64,000 bases of DNA, taken from assembly GCA_000972765.1 (NCBI GenBank), contig CP011265.1:3283001-3347000 (forward strand), read 5' to 3'. Both the position numbers and the translations under genes were made by a program. This stretch comes from Verrucomicrobia bacterium IMCC26134. Its GTDB lineage: Bacteria > Verrucomicrobiota > Verrucomicrobiia > Opitutales > Opitutaceae. The notes below the pieces were generated by a model, which saw only the letters and a program-made list of their open reading frames with translations, made no database searches and was not told the origin of the DNA. Shown here one piece after another: positions 31,668 to 40,210 of this stretch; the first letter of the stretch is position 1, and every line of letters starts with the position of its first letter.

Positions 31668-31947
31668 AAACAGCCGCGAAGGGATCCACGGGAGCCCTCC
31701 AGCACGAAGTTTTTTTAACGGTGAAGAGGCAAGCCCTGACCCCTGAGTCATGCCTGCCTGATACGCAGGCGCGGCGGCGGTAAGGCCAGCCCCGTCACAT
31801 CGGAACGGCAGGAGACCGGAGCCCGCCCATTTCAACAATGCGCGCAACGTTCACTTTGAATTCGAAGAATAAACCGCACATCTGATGCACACGATAAGTT
31901 CGGCCACCCCTCGGCTCGTGCTACCCTCACCCCTACCCTACGTGCAC
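31668..31947. other. Intergenic region upstream of the second PEP-CTERM gene
   Basis: 280 bp with no gene. It contains a T7 run at 31710-31716 after the regulator stop but no strong stem in front of it, a small hairpin (GCCTGCCTGATACGCAGGC) around 31752-31770, and a C-rich leader (ACCCCTACCCTACG) just before the next ATG. Confidence 0.4.
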
Positions 31948-33906
31948 ATGAATTCCACCCCTCGCTCCGCTTCCGCCCGTCGCTTAGCCTCGGCATCCGC
32001 CACCCTCGGCCTGCTTCTCGCCGCTCAGGGCGCTTCCGCCGCCATACAGTATTGGGACCCGGGCCTGACACCCACCGCAAATTCAGGAAAAGCCTCTGGC
32101 GGCAGCGGCACCTTCACCACGGCGGGAGCTAATTGGTCGAACGGTGCCACTGATGCAGTCTTGGTGACGAGCAACGCCACCAGCGGAAGCACCGCCGGAT
32201 TTGCCGGTGCGGCCGGCACCGTGACTATCGCATCAAGTGTTGCGCTCTCTGCCGCAAGCCTGTCCATCGAAACCAGCGGCTACACGATCGGCACCGGAAC
32301 CAGCAGCTCCACGATTAACGTCTCTCCAAATGCGAACGAGGCGGGTGGGATATTGGTCGGCTCGGGTGTGACCGGAACAAGCATCAACGTGGCCTCCATT
32401 AAACTGGCTTCGGGGGCCTCCGGCGTAACCATCGCACTCACGAACACCGACCTGGTTAATTTTGGAAACACGACCGTGTATCTCTCCGGCTCACGCACCA
32501 CGGTCATCAGCAATTCTTCGACCAGCGGCACGACGACCTTCGCTAAGCTTGCAGTGACCGATAAGACAGCCGCAGGCGGCACCTGGCCCAACGCCAAGGT
32601 GCAGCTCGATCAAGGTAACTTAGTCATCAACAGCTTAGCCGGCGCGTCTAGTTCCACAGGCGCGCTCGCTGCTTACGGCGGAAACTCGACGACCGCGTCA
32701 TTCCCCACTGTTTTTCAAGGCAGCACCACCGGCACCCTCACGATCAACGGTAACAACACAAAATACGTCAATAACGTCATCGCTGCTAATCAGGCCCCCC
32801 TGACCTTCACGTTTAGCATGACGAACGGCACGCTCGCCCTTGGTGACAACAATGCACTGGGATCGCGTAACGCATCCAACGCTGCCACCGGAAACATTCT
32901 AAATATCACGGCAGGCACCCTCGCTGCGAGCGGAGGTGCACGAACCATCGGAAATACGGTCACTGCCGCCACGTTCGCTATCGGGGGAACCAATGACATC
33001 ACCCTTACGGGTAACATGACCTTCTCAGGAGGCAATCGCACGCTCACAGTCAGCAATACGGGTGCTACTACGCTCTCGGGAAATGTGTTTATTGCAGCCG
33101 ACAACACCACTGGACGCAGACTCACCGTTGCCGGTGCCGGCAATCTCACCATCAGCGGTGTCATCGCCAACAACAACTCCGGCAACACCCTCGCCAGCGA
33201 CCTGACCCTGAACAGCACCGGCGGCATACTCACCCTTTCCAATGCCAACACCTACACCGGAAACACCACCGTCTCAAACGGCACCTTGCTGGTGAATGGA
33301 AGCACCGCAGCAGGCAGCTTGGTCAACGTCTCCAGCGGCGCCATCCTCGGCGGCAACGGAACCATCGGCGGCGCCACCACCGTCAACGGCACCTTGGCCC
33401 CGGGCAACAGCCCCGGCGTGCTGACCTTCACCGGAAACCTCACCCTGGCCGGCACGAGCACGACCGCCATTGAAATCAGCGGCATCGGTCGCGGCACCGC
33501 TTACGATGGCATTGATCTGACCGGAGACGGAACCAAAGCCCTGAGCTACGGCGGCACCTTAAGCATGTCTTTCGGCGCCCCGATCACCGCTGGGGTTTAC
33601 GATCTTTTCGCGCTCGGCGCCGTCACCCACAGCGGAGACTTCGCCGCGGTCAACGCCGCCGGCAGCGAGGTTAACTCCTTCAGCGGGCTCACCATCACCC
33701 CCGGCACCGGCTGGGACGCCACCTTGGTCGACAACCAAACCACCCCTGGAAGCTGGAGCCTGAGCTTCGACAATACCACCGGCGACCTCACCATCGCCGC
33801 CATTCCAGAGCCCTCCACCTGCGCGGCGCTCTTCGGTCTAGGCGTCCTCGGTCTGGCAGCCTTACGCCGTCGTCGGGCAAACAAAGCCCAAACGCTCGCC
33901 GCTTAA
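31948..33906 (+). CDS. PEP-CTERM protein with autotransporter-associated beta-strand repeats
   Basis: 652 residues from MNSTPRSAS (31948); the frame is open from 31885 but the signal peptide (LASASATLGLLLAAQGASA) fits the later start. The body is a Ser/Thr/Gly/Asn-rich beta-helical passenger with PATR repeats, clearest near 430-500 (LTLNSTGGILTLSNANTYTG, GTLLVNGSTAAGSLVNVSSG, LAPGNSPGVLTFTGNLTLAG). The C-terminus is IPEPSTCAALFGLGVLGLAA followed by LRRRRANKAQTLAA, a PEP-CTERM exosortase signal with an unusual Cys right after PEPST. Likely surface or extracellular matrix protein. Its repeats resemble those of the 1574-residue lyase, but here the sorting signal is present. A terminator follows at 33938. 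Confidence 0.85.
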   Translation: MNSTPRSASARRLASASATLGLLLAAQGASAAIQYWDPGLTPTANSGKASGGSGTFTTAGANWSNGATDAVLVTSNATSGSTAGFAGAAGTVTIASSVALSAASLSIETSGYTIGTGTSSSTINVSPNANEAGGILVGSGVTGTSINVASIKLASGASGVTIALTNTDLVNFGNTTVYLSGSRTTVISNSSTSGTTTFAKLAVTDKTAAGGTWPNAKVQLDQGNLVINSLAGASSSTGALAAYGGNSTTASFPTVFQGSTTGTLTINGNNTKYVNNVIAANQAPLTFTFSMTNGTLALGDNNALGSRNASNAATGNILNITAGTLAASGGARTIGNTVTAATFAIGGTNDITLTGNMTFSGGNRTLTVSNTGATTLSGNVFIAADNTTGRRLTVAGAGNLTISGVIANNNSGNTLASDLTLNSTGGILTLSNANTYTGNTTVSNGTLLVNGSTAAGSLVNVSSGAILGGNGTIGGATTVNGTLAPGNSPGVLTFTGNLTLAGTSTTAIEISGIGRGTAYDGIDLTGDGTKALSYGGTLSMSFGAPITAGVYDLFALGAVTHSGDFAAVNAAGSEVNSFSGLTITPGTGWDATLVDNQTTPGSWSLSFDNTTGDLTIAAIPEPSTCAALFGLGVLGLAALRRRRANKAQTLAA

Positions 33907-33937
33907 GGACTAATCCACACCGTTTAAACGCCCGAAA

Positions 33938-33972
33938 GGGGCGGCGTGCCACGTGCGCGCCGCCCCTTTTTT
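33938..33972 (+). terminator. Rho-independent terminator after the second PEP-CTERM gene
   Basis: Nine-bp stem GGGGCGGCG / CGCCGCCCC with an 11-base loop, followed by seven T residues. Located 32 bp past the stop codon. Confidence 0.88.
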
Positions 33973-34048
33973 TCGTTTTTCCGGGCGACGCACAACCGCA
34001 CCCCTCCGCTCGACAAGACACCCCGGCGCGCCAACCTATCCGCACGCC

Positions 34049-36778
34049 ATGTCCGCATCCGCATCCATTCCCACCCTCGCCTCCGCGCCCGCCGCCCGTT
34101 CCTTTTCGCGCCCTGAGTTGCTCGCCCCCGCCGGCGATTGGGAATGCGCCCGCGCCGCGGTCGAGAATGGCGCCGACGCCATCTTCTTCGGCCTCGAGCG
34201 CTTCAACGCCCGCATGCGAGCCAACAACTTCACCGTGGCCGACCTGCCCGCGCTGATGACCTTTTTACACCGGCGCGGCGTGCGTGGCTACGTCACCTTT
34301 AACACCCTCGTCTTTACCGACGAACTGACCGACGCCGCCGACTACCTCCGCGCCATCATCGCCGCCGGGGTGGACGCCGCCATCGTGCAGGATGTCGGCA
34401 TCTGCCGCCTCATCCGCCAGCTCTCGCCCGACTTCCCCATCCACGGCTCCACCCAGATGACCGTGACCAACGACGCCGGCGTGAACTTCGCCCGCGATCT
34501 CGGCGCCGAGCTCGTCGTCCTCGCCCGCGAAAACTCCCTTGCCGAAATCGAGCATATCCAGGCCGCCCAACGCGACAATGCCGTCACAGGCCAACCGCCC
34601 CTCCCCCTGGAGGTCTTTGTCCACGGTGCGCTCTGCGTCGCCTATTCCGGCCAGTGTCTCACCAGCGAGTCCCTGGGCGGCCGCTCTGCCAATCGCGGCG
34701 AGTGCGCCCAGGCCTGCCGCCTGCCCTACGAACTCATCTCCGACGGTGAAAAAGTCGACCTCGGCGACCGCCAATACCTGCTCAGTCCGCAGGATCTTTC
34801 GGGCATCTCCGTGCTCCCCCAACTCATCCGCGCCGGCGTCGCCTCGCTGAAAATAGAGGGTCGGCTCAAGTCGGCCGAATACGTGGCCAGCATCACCCGC
34901 ACCTACCGGCAGGCCCTCGATCGCGTCATGGCCGAACTCAACCCTCCCCCCGTCGCCCCGGAAACACCGAGCTCCACCCTGGCCACTAAAAGCACGCCGC
35001 CCCTCCCCGCTTTCGATCCCTCCGCCGCCGGCTACGAGCTCAACATGGCCTTCTCCCGCGGCCTCTATCCGGGCTGGTTCAATGGCATCAACAACCAGGA
35101 ACTCGCCCACGGTCGTTTCGGCACCAAACGCGGCGTATTCCTCGGCCAGGTCTCGCGCGTCGGTGCGGACCACGTGTCCCTGAAACTCGCCTCCCCCGCC
35201 AAGCCCGGCGACGGCCTCGTCTTCGACGCCGGCAACCCCGCCGCCGGCGAAGAAGGCGGGCGCATCTACCAACTCACCACCGATCCGCGCACCGGCGAGT
35301 CCGTCTTGCGCTTCGGCCACGGCGACCTCGATTTCAAAAAAATCCGCCCCGGCCACCGCGTCTGGAAAACCAACGATCCCGCCCTCGACCGTGAGCTTCG
35401 CGCCACCTACGCCGGCGATAAAATACGCCACACCCGCCCCGTCCGCGCCGAGGTTCACGGCCACGCCGGCGCTCCGCTCACCCTGCTCCTTGACGACGGC
35501 GAAGGCCACGTCGTGCGCGAGCCGAGCGCCCTCGCGCTCGAACCCGCCCCCGCCGACCAGCGTCCGCTTACCACCGAGCGACTGCGCGACCAGTTCGGCC
35601 GCCTGGGCGGCACCCCCTTTCACCTCGGCGAACTGGAGAACCGCCTCGAAGGCTCGCTCATGCTCCCCACCAGCGAGCTCAACCGCCTCCGCCGCGACGC
35701 CGCCGCCAGACTCGACACCCTCCGCGCCGCGCCGAAACGCTGGCAACTTTCCGCCGGAAAAGCCGGGACGCCGCTTCCGTCCATGATTGACGCAGCGCCA
35801 GGGGCCGGCCGCCAGAATAGTTCCGCAAACGTGGCGGCAGAGTTGATCATTTATATCCGTGATTTCGAGCAGCTGGATGCCGCGCTCACGCTGCCAAACT
35901 TGCGCACCCTCTACTGCGAGTTTGAAAACCCGAAACACTACCGCGAGGCCGTCGCCCGCTTCCGCGCCTGGCAGGCGGCGGACGCAGGCGTAGGTGAACG
36001 CCTCGCTTTAAACTCTGAAACTCCAGATGGCGGGCGCTCCACGGCCTCCATCTGGCTGGCGCCTCCGCGCGTCTTCAAGCCCACGGAGGACTGGATCCTG
36101 AAGCAAGTCCTCTCCGCCGCGCCAGACGGCATACTGGTCCGCAACCACGAGCACCTGCGGTTTTTCCCCGCCGCCGCACCCGGGTTGCGCCTGCGCGGCG
36201 ATTTCTCGCTCAATGTCGCCAACCCGCTCTCCGCCGAGTATTTTATTTCCAAATACAAATTGGAAAGGGTTACCGCCAGCTACGATCTGAACGTGGCCCA
36301 GCTGGAATCACTTCTTCAGGGCGCACCGCCCGTCTGGTTCGACATCACCCTGCACCAGCACATGCCGCTCTTTCACATGGAGCATTGCGTCTTCTGCGCC
36401 TTCCTTTCGAAGGGCAAGGACTACCACGACTGCGGCCGCCCCTGCGATAAACACAAGGTGGCCCTGCGCGACCGCGTCGGCGCACTCCTGCCGCTCAAGG
36501 CCGACGCCGGCTGCCGCAACACGGTCTTCAACCCCCGCGCCCAGACCGGCGCCGAGTTCACGGACCGTCTGCTGAACCTCGGTGCGCGCCAGTTTCGAGT
36601 CGAGTTCGTGGACGAATCCCCAACCGAGGTTTTACGCACCGTTGCAGCCTATGAGAAACTCCTGCGCAGCGAACTTTCCGGCGCCGACCTTTGGCGCGAG
36701 TTAAAGCTCCTCAATCAGATCGGCGTCACCCGCGGCCAGCTTGAAACCGCTCCGCAGGTGATCTTCAAAAAACGCTAG
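34049..36778 (+). CDS. U32 family protein (peptidase U32 / RNA-hydroxylation type)
   Basis: 909 residues from MSASASIPT (34049). The U32 domain (about 25-320) begins RPELLAPAGDWECARAAVENGADAIFFGL, with VQDVGICRLIRQ, IHGSTQMTVTN and the family cysteine cluster CVAYSGQC...GECAQAC around 195-226, which in RlhA/TrhP relatives holds an iron-sulfur cluster. A long middle region follows (FARGLYPGWFNG-like, residues about 330-560) and a second cysteine set near 780-798 (HCVFCAFL ... DCGRPCDKHK). Relatives hydroxylate tRNA or 23S rRNA bases using prephenate; others were described as collagenases. The RNA-modification role is the more likely one, by family knowledge. Considerably longer than E. coli homologues. 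The frame is open upstream to 33953 but overlaps the terminator region. Confidence 0.82.
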   Translation: MSASASIPTLASAPAARSFSRPELLAPAGDWECARAAVENGADAIFFGLERFNARMRANNFTVADLPALMTFLHRRGVRGYVTFNTLVFTDELTDAADYLRAIIAAGVDAAIVQDVGICRLIRQLSPDFPIHGSTQMTVTNDAGVNFARDLGAELVVLARENSLAEIEHIQAAQRDNAVTGQPPLPLEVFVHGALCVAYSGQCLTSESLGGRSANRGECAQACRLPYELISDGEKVDLGDRQYLLSPQDLSGISVLPQLIRAGVASLKIEGRLKSAEYVASITRTYRQALDRVMAELNPPPVAPETPSSTLATKSTPPLPAFDPSAAGYELNMAFSRGLYPGWFNGINNQELAHGRFGTKRGVFLGQVSRVGADHVSLKLASPAKPGDGLVFDAGNPAAGEEGGRIYQLTTDPRTGESVLRFGHGDLDFKKIRPGHRVWKTNDPALDRELRATYAGDKIRHTRPVRAEVHGHAGAPLTLLLDDGEGHVVREPSALALEPAPADQRPLTTERLRDQFGRLGGTPFHLGELENRLEGSLMLPTSELNRLRRDAAARLDTLRAAPKRWQLSAGKAGTPLPSMIDAAPGAGRQNSSANVAAELIIYIRDFEQLDAALTLPNLRTLYCEFENPKHYREAVARFRAWQAADAGVGERLALNSETPDGGRSTASIWLAPPRVFKPTEDWILKQVLSAAPDGILVRNHEHLRFFPAAAPGLRLRGDFSLNVANPLSAEYFISKYKLERVTASYDLNVAQLESLLQGAPPVWFDITLHQHMPLFHMEHCVFCAFLSKGKDYHDCGRPCDKHKVALRDRVGALLPLKADAGCRNTVFNPRAQTGAEFTDRLLNLGARQFRVEFVDESPTEVLRTVAAYEKLLRSELSGADLWRELKLLNQIGVTRGQLETAPQVIFKKR

Positions 36779-36805
36779 GTTCGTCTTGTCGGGAAACCCT
36801 CCGCC

Positions 36806-38296
36806 TCACAAGCGCGTCGCCGCAGGTATGCCGTAGCTCTCAACCACGCGTTTTGTCGCCGCATCGAGATCGGCCGCATCAAGCAGCAGGCGTTGCAGGC
36901 CGTGGCCTTTCATGAACTCGAAGCGGTGCACTCCGTCCTTCGGCTCGGCCAGCGCGGCCATGAGGTCGGCCAGTGTGGCGACAACCTTCCCATTCACACG
37001 GTCGACCACGAGCATTGCGGCCTCCTGATATCCGATGTTAATCGCATCGGGCATGACTCCCGTCAGCACGACCAATGATTTGCGACCGTCGGCCGGTTCT
37101 GCGTGTTGGTAATATTGCAGACGGAAAGGCGCGTTCTTGCGCCAGTCATCACCCCAACCGCGCAAAAAGGCCTGCGAAAGAGGCTGAAACACCAGCCCGC
37201 CCGTGACGACATAGGCAGGCGGAGCATAAAACACCTCGCGCGGCACCGTTTCGTTGGCGAACTCCGCTTTGGGGAGGACGTAGTCGACCTTCAGTTCCTT
37301 GCCACCGCGAAGAATCTTCATGGGCAGGATGTCGCCGGCAAAGTGCGCACGCGTGGCGAGATTCTCCAGCTGCAGATACCCGTAGTCGGGATCGAGATAG
37401 TCTCCTTCACTATCGATATCGAAGCCGCCGATTTCGAGCAGGATGTCGCCGGACTGCAGACTGAAATCCGGCTTGCGGCCATTGAGTCCTGAAGCCTGCA
37501 CCACCACACCGCGCGGAGCACCCGTCTCGCCTAGTTCAGCCACCAGCGCCGGGTTTTTTCCCTGCTGCCAGATGAAATCAAAATAGCCCAGACCAGGGAA
37601 ACGATCCGCCCGATGCGCGGTCAGCACACGCTGGATAAACGACGCGGGCATGACGCCACAGAGTCGAGTGGAGCCAAAGGTGGTAAGGCCCGCGACGCGA
37701 CCGTCGTGTTCGATGATCTCCGCCCAGCCGAGGCGCCCGCCAAGATCCGTGCTTACCTCAAGCACCATCTGCGGAGCGAAGCCCAAGGCCCCCTCATCCA
37801 CGGTAAAGCGGCTGAACTCCACCTTGCGGTTCTCGAGATTGCCCTCGCGCCAGCGCACGAGGTTGAACTCGGGAACGGGCAGCACGGTCGACATCAGCTC
37901 GGCGGGCTGCAGCCCGGTCCAGAACGCGGGCGCGTCCGTCGTGATCAAGGCGAGGTTGGCCTCCGCGTCCCACCATTTCACGCGGGCGTCATACCAGCGG
38001 CCGCGGCCGCCTTTTTGCAAACGCACGAGCGTGTGTGTGGGCAGATGTTGCGCAGTCGTGAGCACTTCACCGTCCGCCACCACGAGACCGTGTTTGGTCA
38101 AGGTAAGCGTGTTGCTGTTCCAGGGCTGAAAAGCGTCATGCGACTTGAAGGTGATCTCAACGTTGACCAGCGAGCGGGCCCAGTCGAGTTCCCCAGGCTT
38201 GGCGGCCGGTGTCGGCAGCGGCAAAAGAACGAGGGCGAACAACACCAGGCCCCATGACCGGCTCCAGCTTCCCAGGATTTGAGTGAAGGGTTTCAT
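36806..38296 (-). CDS. Catalytically degenerate HtrA/Deg-like protein
   Basis: 496 residues with a signal peptide (about 1-32, LFALVLLPLPTPAA). It aligns along its length with the active HtrA-like protein encoded just upstream: LTTAQHL corresponds to LTNAHVI (the triad His position is Gln, with a His one place later), EANLALIT to CDLALLEV (Asp to Asn), and DLGGRLGW to PGNSGGPV (Ser motif lost). The PDZ-like part (SLQSGDILLEIGGFDID) is kept. Start overlaps the upstream stop by 4 bp (ATGA), so the two are translationally coupled. It may act as a regulatory or chaperone subunit paired with the active protease. Confidence 0.78.
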   Translation of the reverse strand: MKPFTQILGSWSRSWGLVLFALVLLPLPTPAAKPGELDWARSLVNVEITFKSHDAFQPWNSNTLTLTKHGLVVADGEVLTTAQHLPTHTLVRLQKGGRGRWYDARVKWWDAEANLALITTDAPAFWTGLQPAELMSTVLPVPEFNLVRWREGNLENRKVEFSRFTVDEGALGFAPQMVLEVSTDLGGRLGWAEIIEHDGRVAGLTTFGSTRLCGVMPASFIQRVLTAHRADRFPGLGYFDFIWQQGKNPALVAELGETGAPRGVVVQASGLNGRKPDFSLQSGDILLEIGGFDIDSEGDYLDPDYGYLQLENLATRAHFAGDILPMKILRGGKELKVDYVLPKAEFANETVPREVFYAPPAYVVTGGLVFQPLSQAFLRGWGDDWRKNAPFRLQYYQHAEPADGRKSLVVLTGVMPDAINIGYQEAAMLVVDRVNGKVVATLADLMAALAEPKDGVHRFEFMKGHGLQRLLLDAADLDAATKRVVESYGIPAATRL

Positions 38297-39813
38297 AGGC
38301 GTTCAGCGGAAACTATACCGTAGGTGCGAAGGATTTCTGCGTTGGCCGACTCGGCCGCGGCCCGGTCGAGCGCCTCCATCGGACCGTGTTTAGGACCTCC
38401 AAACTCGATCAGATGCCGGTCGCCTTTGTGCTCTTGAAGGGCGCGCTTCACGTCTTCGAGGCGCTCAATGCGCACGCCATTAATACGGTTGACCAGCGCA
38501 CGCCCGCGCACGCCGAAATCGGCGTTCACCGCGTTGGGCAAAACCCCCGAAAGCACCACTGGTTCAGCACGCGCCGAGGCCGGCGACTCGGCTACCCGGT
38601 AAATAAGCTCGTAGCCGAGTTGCGCAGACACCGTGGCCACCGAATCGCCGAGGGTATCGACATAGTTGGAGCTGAGAGAGGTGAAAACCAAACCGCCATA
38701 AATGAAGTAGCGCGGCGGCTCGTCGTATTGGTGCCCGGCCAATCGGTCTCCCGTATAAGCCTCGAGCGGCAGATCCAGCTCCAGTGGCGCATGGTCGCGC
38801 CAGATTTTCAGATGCAACGCGCCGCCGGTCTGCAGCTGTTGGAATACCACGTTGGCAGCCACGCGGTTGCCCTTGTAGAGCACCAGGCTGTCGCTGCCAA
38901 CGGCATAGCCGTTCGCCTCGAGCAACACGTCGTCCGGTTTCAAAACCTTCTCCGCCGTGCCACCCGCGCGAAGAGCGTCCACGCGCGCCCCGCGACCATC
39001 GTCGGCCAATCCAAGATAGCGTCGGTAGGCCGGGTTTTGCAGATCCTGAAAACTAACGCCGGCCATCGGAAACCCGTCGTAGCGCCCGTCGCGGATGTCA
39101 TCGAGAAAGTGCCGGACCACCTCGGTCGGAATGAAGAAGCCCGCGTTTTGCAAACCGGGTATGCCTTGAAAGGCAACGCCCACGACCTTCTCCCCCTGGA
39201 GGACCGGTCCGCCGCTGTTGCCGGGATTGATCGCCGCATCCGTCTGCACGGCCAGCAGTGAACGGTTGCCCGGATGGACGTAGGGCTGCACCTCGATGCG
39301 CGAGACCACGCCGCGAGTGAACGACATCTGGTCGCCGCCTGCGGGATAGCCTGCGGTCACCACCGTGGAACGCACCTCGGGCAGCTCGCCAAACTCCAGC
39401 GGCTTCACCTCCGAGAGTTCTTTCGGATCGAGCACTTCGAGGAGCGCCAGATCGCAGTCGTGCCCCGCAAAAACCACCCGCGCCGGCAGCAAACGCGGGT
39501 CTTGATAACGGCGGACGAGGATCTGCTTGGACCAGGCGATGACGTGCGCGTTGGTCAAAATCCGGCCGCCTTCGATGACAAAGCCCGTGCCGCTGCTCTG
39601 CTGGATAGGCTGAAAGCGCCACGGTGCGTCATAAACCGGAAGCTGACTGGACGTGAGAATCTGCACCACGGCCCGCTCCGCCGCCAGTTCCTCCGCACGC
39701 AAGCCGACCGCTGCCAGTATCAGGCTGAAGATCACCGTCAGGACAGGGATTAAAGAACCTATACGGAAGCCGCACACGCTCCGTCCGTTATTACACGCAG
39801 CAAAATTTCGCAT
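38293..39813 (-). CDS. HtrA/DegP-like trypsin-family serine protease with PDZ domain
   Basis: 506 residues from ATG 39813; an in-frame TTG at 39828 would add five. N-terminal signal or anchor (SLIPVLTVIFSLILAAVGLRAEE). The triad is intact: His90 in ILTNAHV, Asp121 in GHDCDLALLEV and Ser200 in NPGNSGGPV. A PDZ-like region (DALRAGGTAEKVLKPDDVLLEANG) follows near residue 285, and a C-terminal half shared with the degenerate paralogue (YFIYGGLVFTSLSSNYV; VVLSGVLPNAVNADFG). Periplasmic quality-control protease by family; the long C-terminal domain differs from classical DegP. Forms an overlapping two-gene unit with the downstream inactive homologue. Confidence 0.85.
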   Translation of the reverse strand: MRNFAACNNGRSVCGFRIGSLIPVLTVIFSLILAAVGLRAEELAAERAVVQILTSSQLPVYDAPWRFQPIQQSSGTGFVIEGGRILTNAHVIAWSKQILVRRYQDPRLLPARVVFAGHDCDLALLEVLDPKELSEVKPLEFGELPEVRSTVVTAGYPAGGDQMSFTRGVVSRIEVQPYVHPGNRSLLAVQTDAAINPGNSGGPVLQGEKVVGVAFQGIPGLQNAGFFIPTEVVRHFLDDIRDGRYDGFPMAGVSFQDLQNPAYRRYLGLADDGRGARVDALRAGGTAEKVLKPDDVLLEANGYAVGSDSLVLYKGNRVAANVVFQQLQTGGALHLKIWRDHAPLELDLPLEAYTGDRLAGHQYDEPPRYFIYGGLVFTSLSSNYVDTLGDSVATVSAQLGYELIYRVAESPASARAEPVVLSGVLPNAVNADFGVRGRALVNRINGVRIERLEDVKRALQEHKGDRHLIEFGGPKHGPMEALDRAAAESANAEILRTYGIVSAERL

Positions 39814-39871
39814 CGTATCAGTTTGCAACCGACCCGCCGCCGCACTGCAACGCCCGACGACGCCAAAATTA

Positions 39872-39911
39872 TAAAAAATAAGACGGGGCCGCCCGTAAGG
39901 ACGACCCCGTC
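39872..39911 (-). terminator. Strong minus-strand terminator with no upstream annotated gene
   Basis: On the minus strand 39911-39882 forms a 13-bp stem (GACGGGGTCGTCC - TTAC - GGGCGGCCCCGTC) with two G-U pairs, followed by TTATTTTTT. The wobble pairs would be C-A mismatches on the plus strand, so the transcript runs leftward. It lies 5' of the protease gene, so it ends a transcript starting between 39912 and about 40150. Confidence 0.75.
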
Positions 39912-40090
39912 AGGTCCAGCTTCAACTAACACTCCTGAAGTTCGCGGCTTCAGGAAAGGGCTGCGATCACCAGAGTGACCGCGAAAGAACAAAAAGATTG
40001 AGCCTTAGGACGGTCTTCGCCGCCGGCGCCGGTGCGCCTGCCCGAACCAACCTACCCAAGGGGTATGTAAACTCAGACGCAGCCGGCGGG
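39912..40090 (-). ncRNA. Candidate small RNA or leader upstream of the HtrA-like pair
   Basis: Read on the minus strand, this gene-free stretch contains successive hairpins: TACCCCTTGGGTA near 40058-40070, TCAC-TCTG-GTGA near 39968-39979, and CCTGAAG-(7)-CTTCAGG at 39934-39954, ending in the strong terminator at 39872-39911. It could be an independent sRNA or an attenuator controlling the protease operon. No known RNA family is recognised. The 5' end is not determined. Confidence 0.35.
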
Positions 40091-40210
40091 TAAATGTTCC
40101 CAACGTTTCAATTGTTTTCCCTTTCTTTTACCCGTCATGCGCCACGCACGCGGAATTCGCTATCGAAACCCGGCTCGTTTTCCCTCTCTGTGCGGATAAA
40201 CCACTTCCGC

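Noticed and set aside
31726-31830. Possible cobalamin-type riboswitch upstream of the second PEP-CTERM gene
   Set aside because: A GGCAGGAGACCGGAGCC string recalls the 3' part of a B12 riboswitch, but the B12 box and other conserved blocks are missing and the downstream gene is unrelated.
34265-35938. 557-codon minus-strand frame opposite the U32 gene
   Set aside because: Low-complexity Gly/Ala/Glu translation with no family match; it covers the conserved U32 domain on the other strand.
39890-39925. Resemblance to SRP RNA (GTCAGGTCC) on the plus strand
   Set aside because: Only the nine-base string fits; the conserved GGAAGGAAGCAG tetraloop region is absent and the hairpin pairing supports minus-strand transcription.
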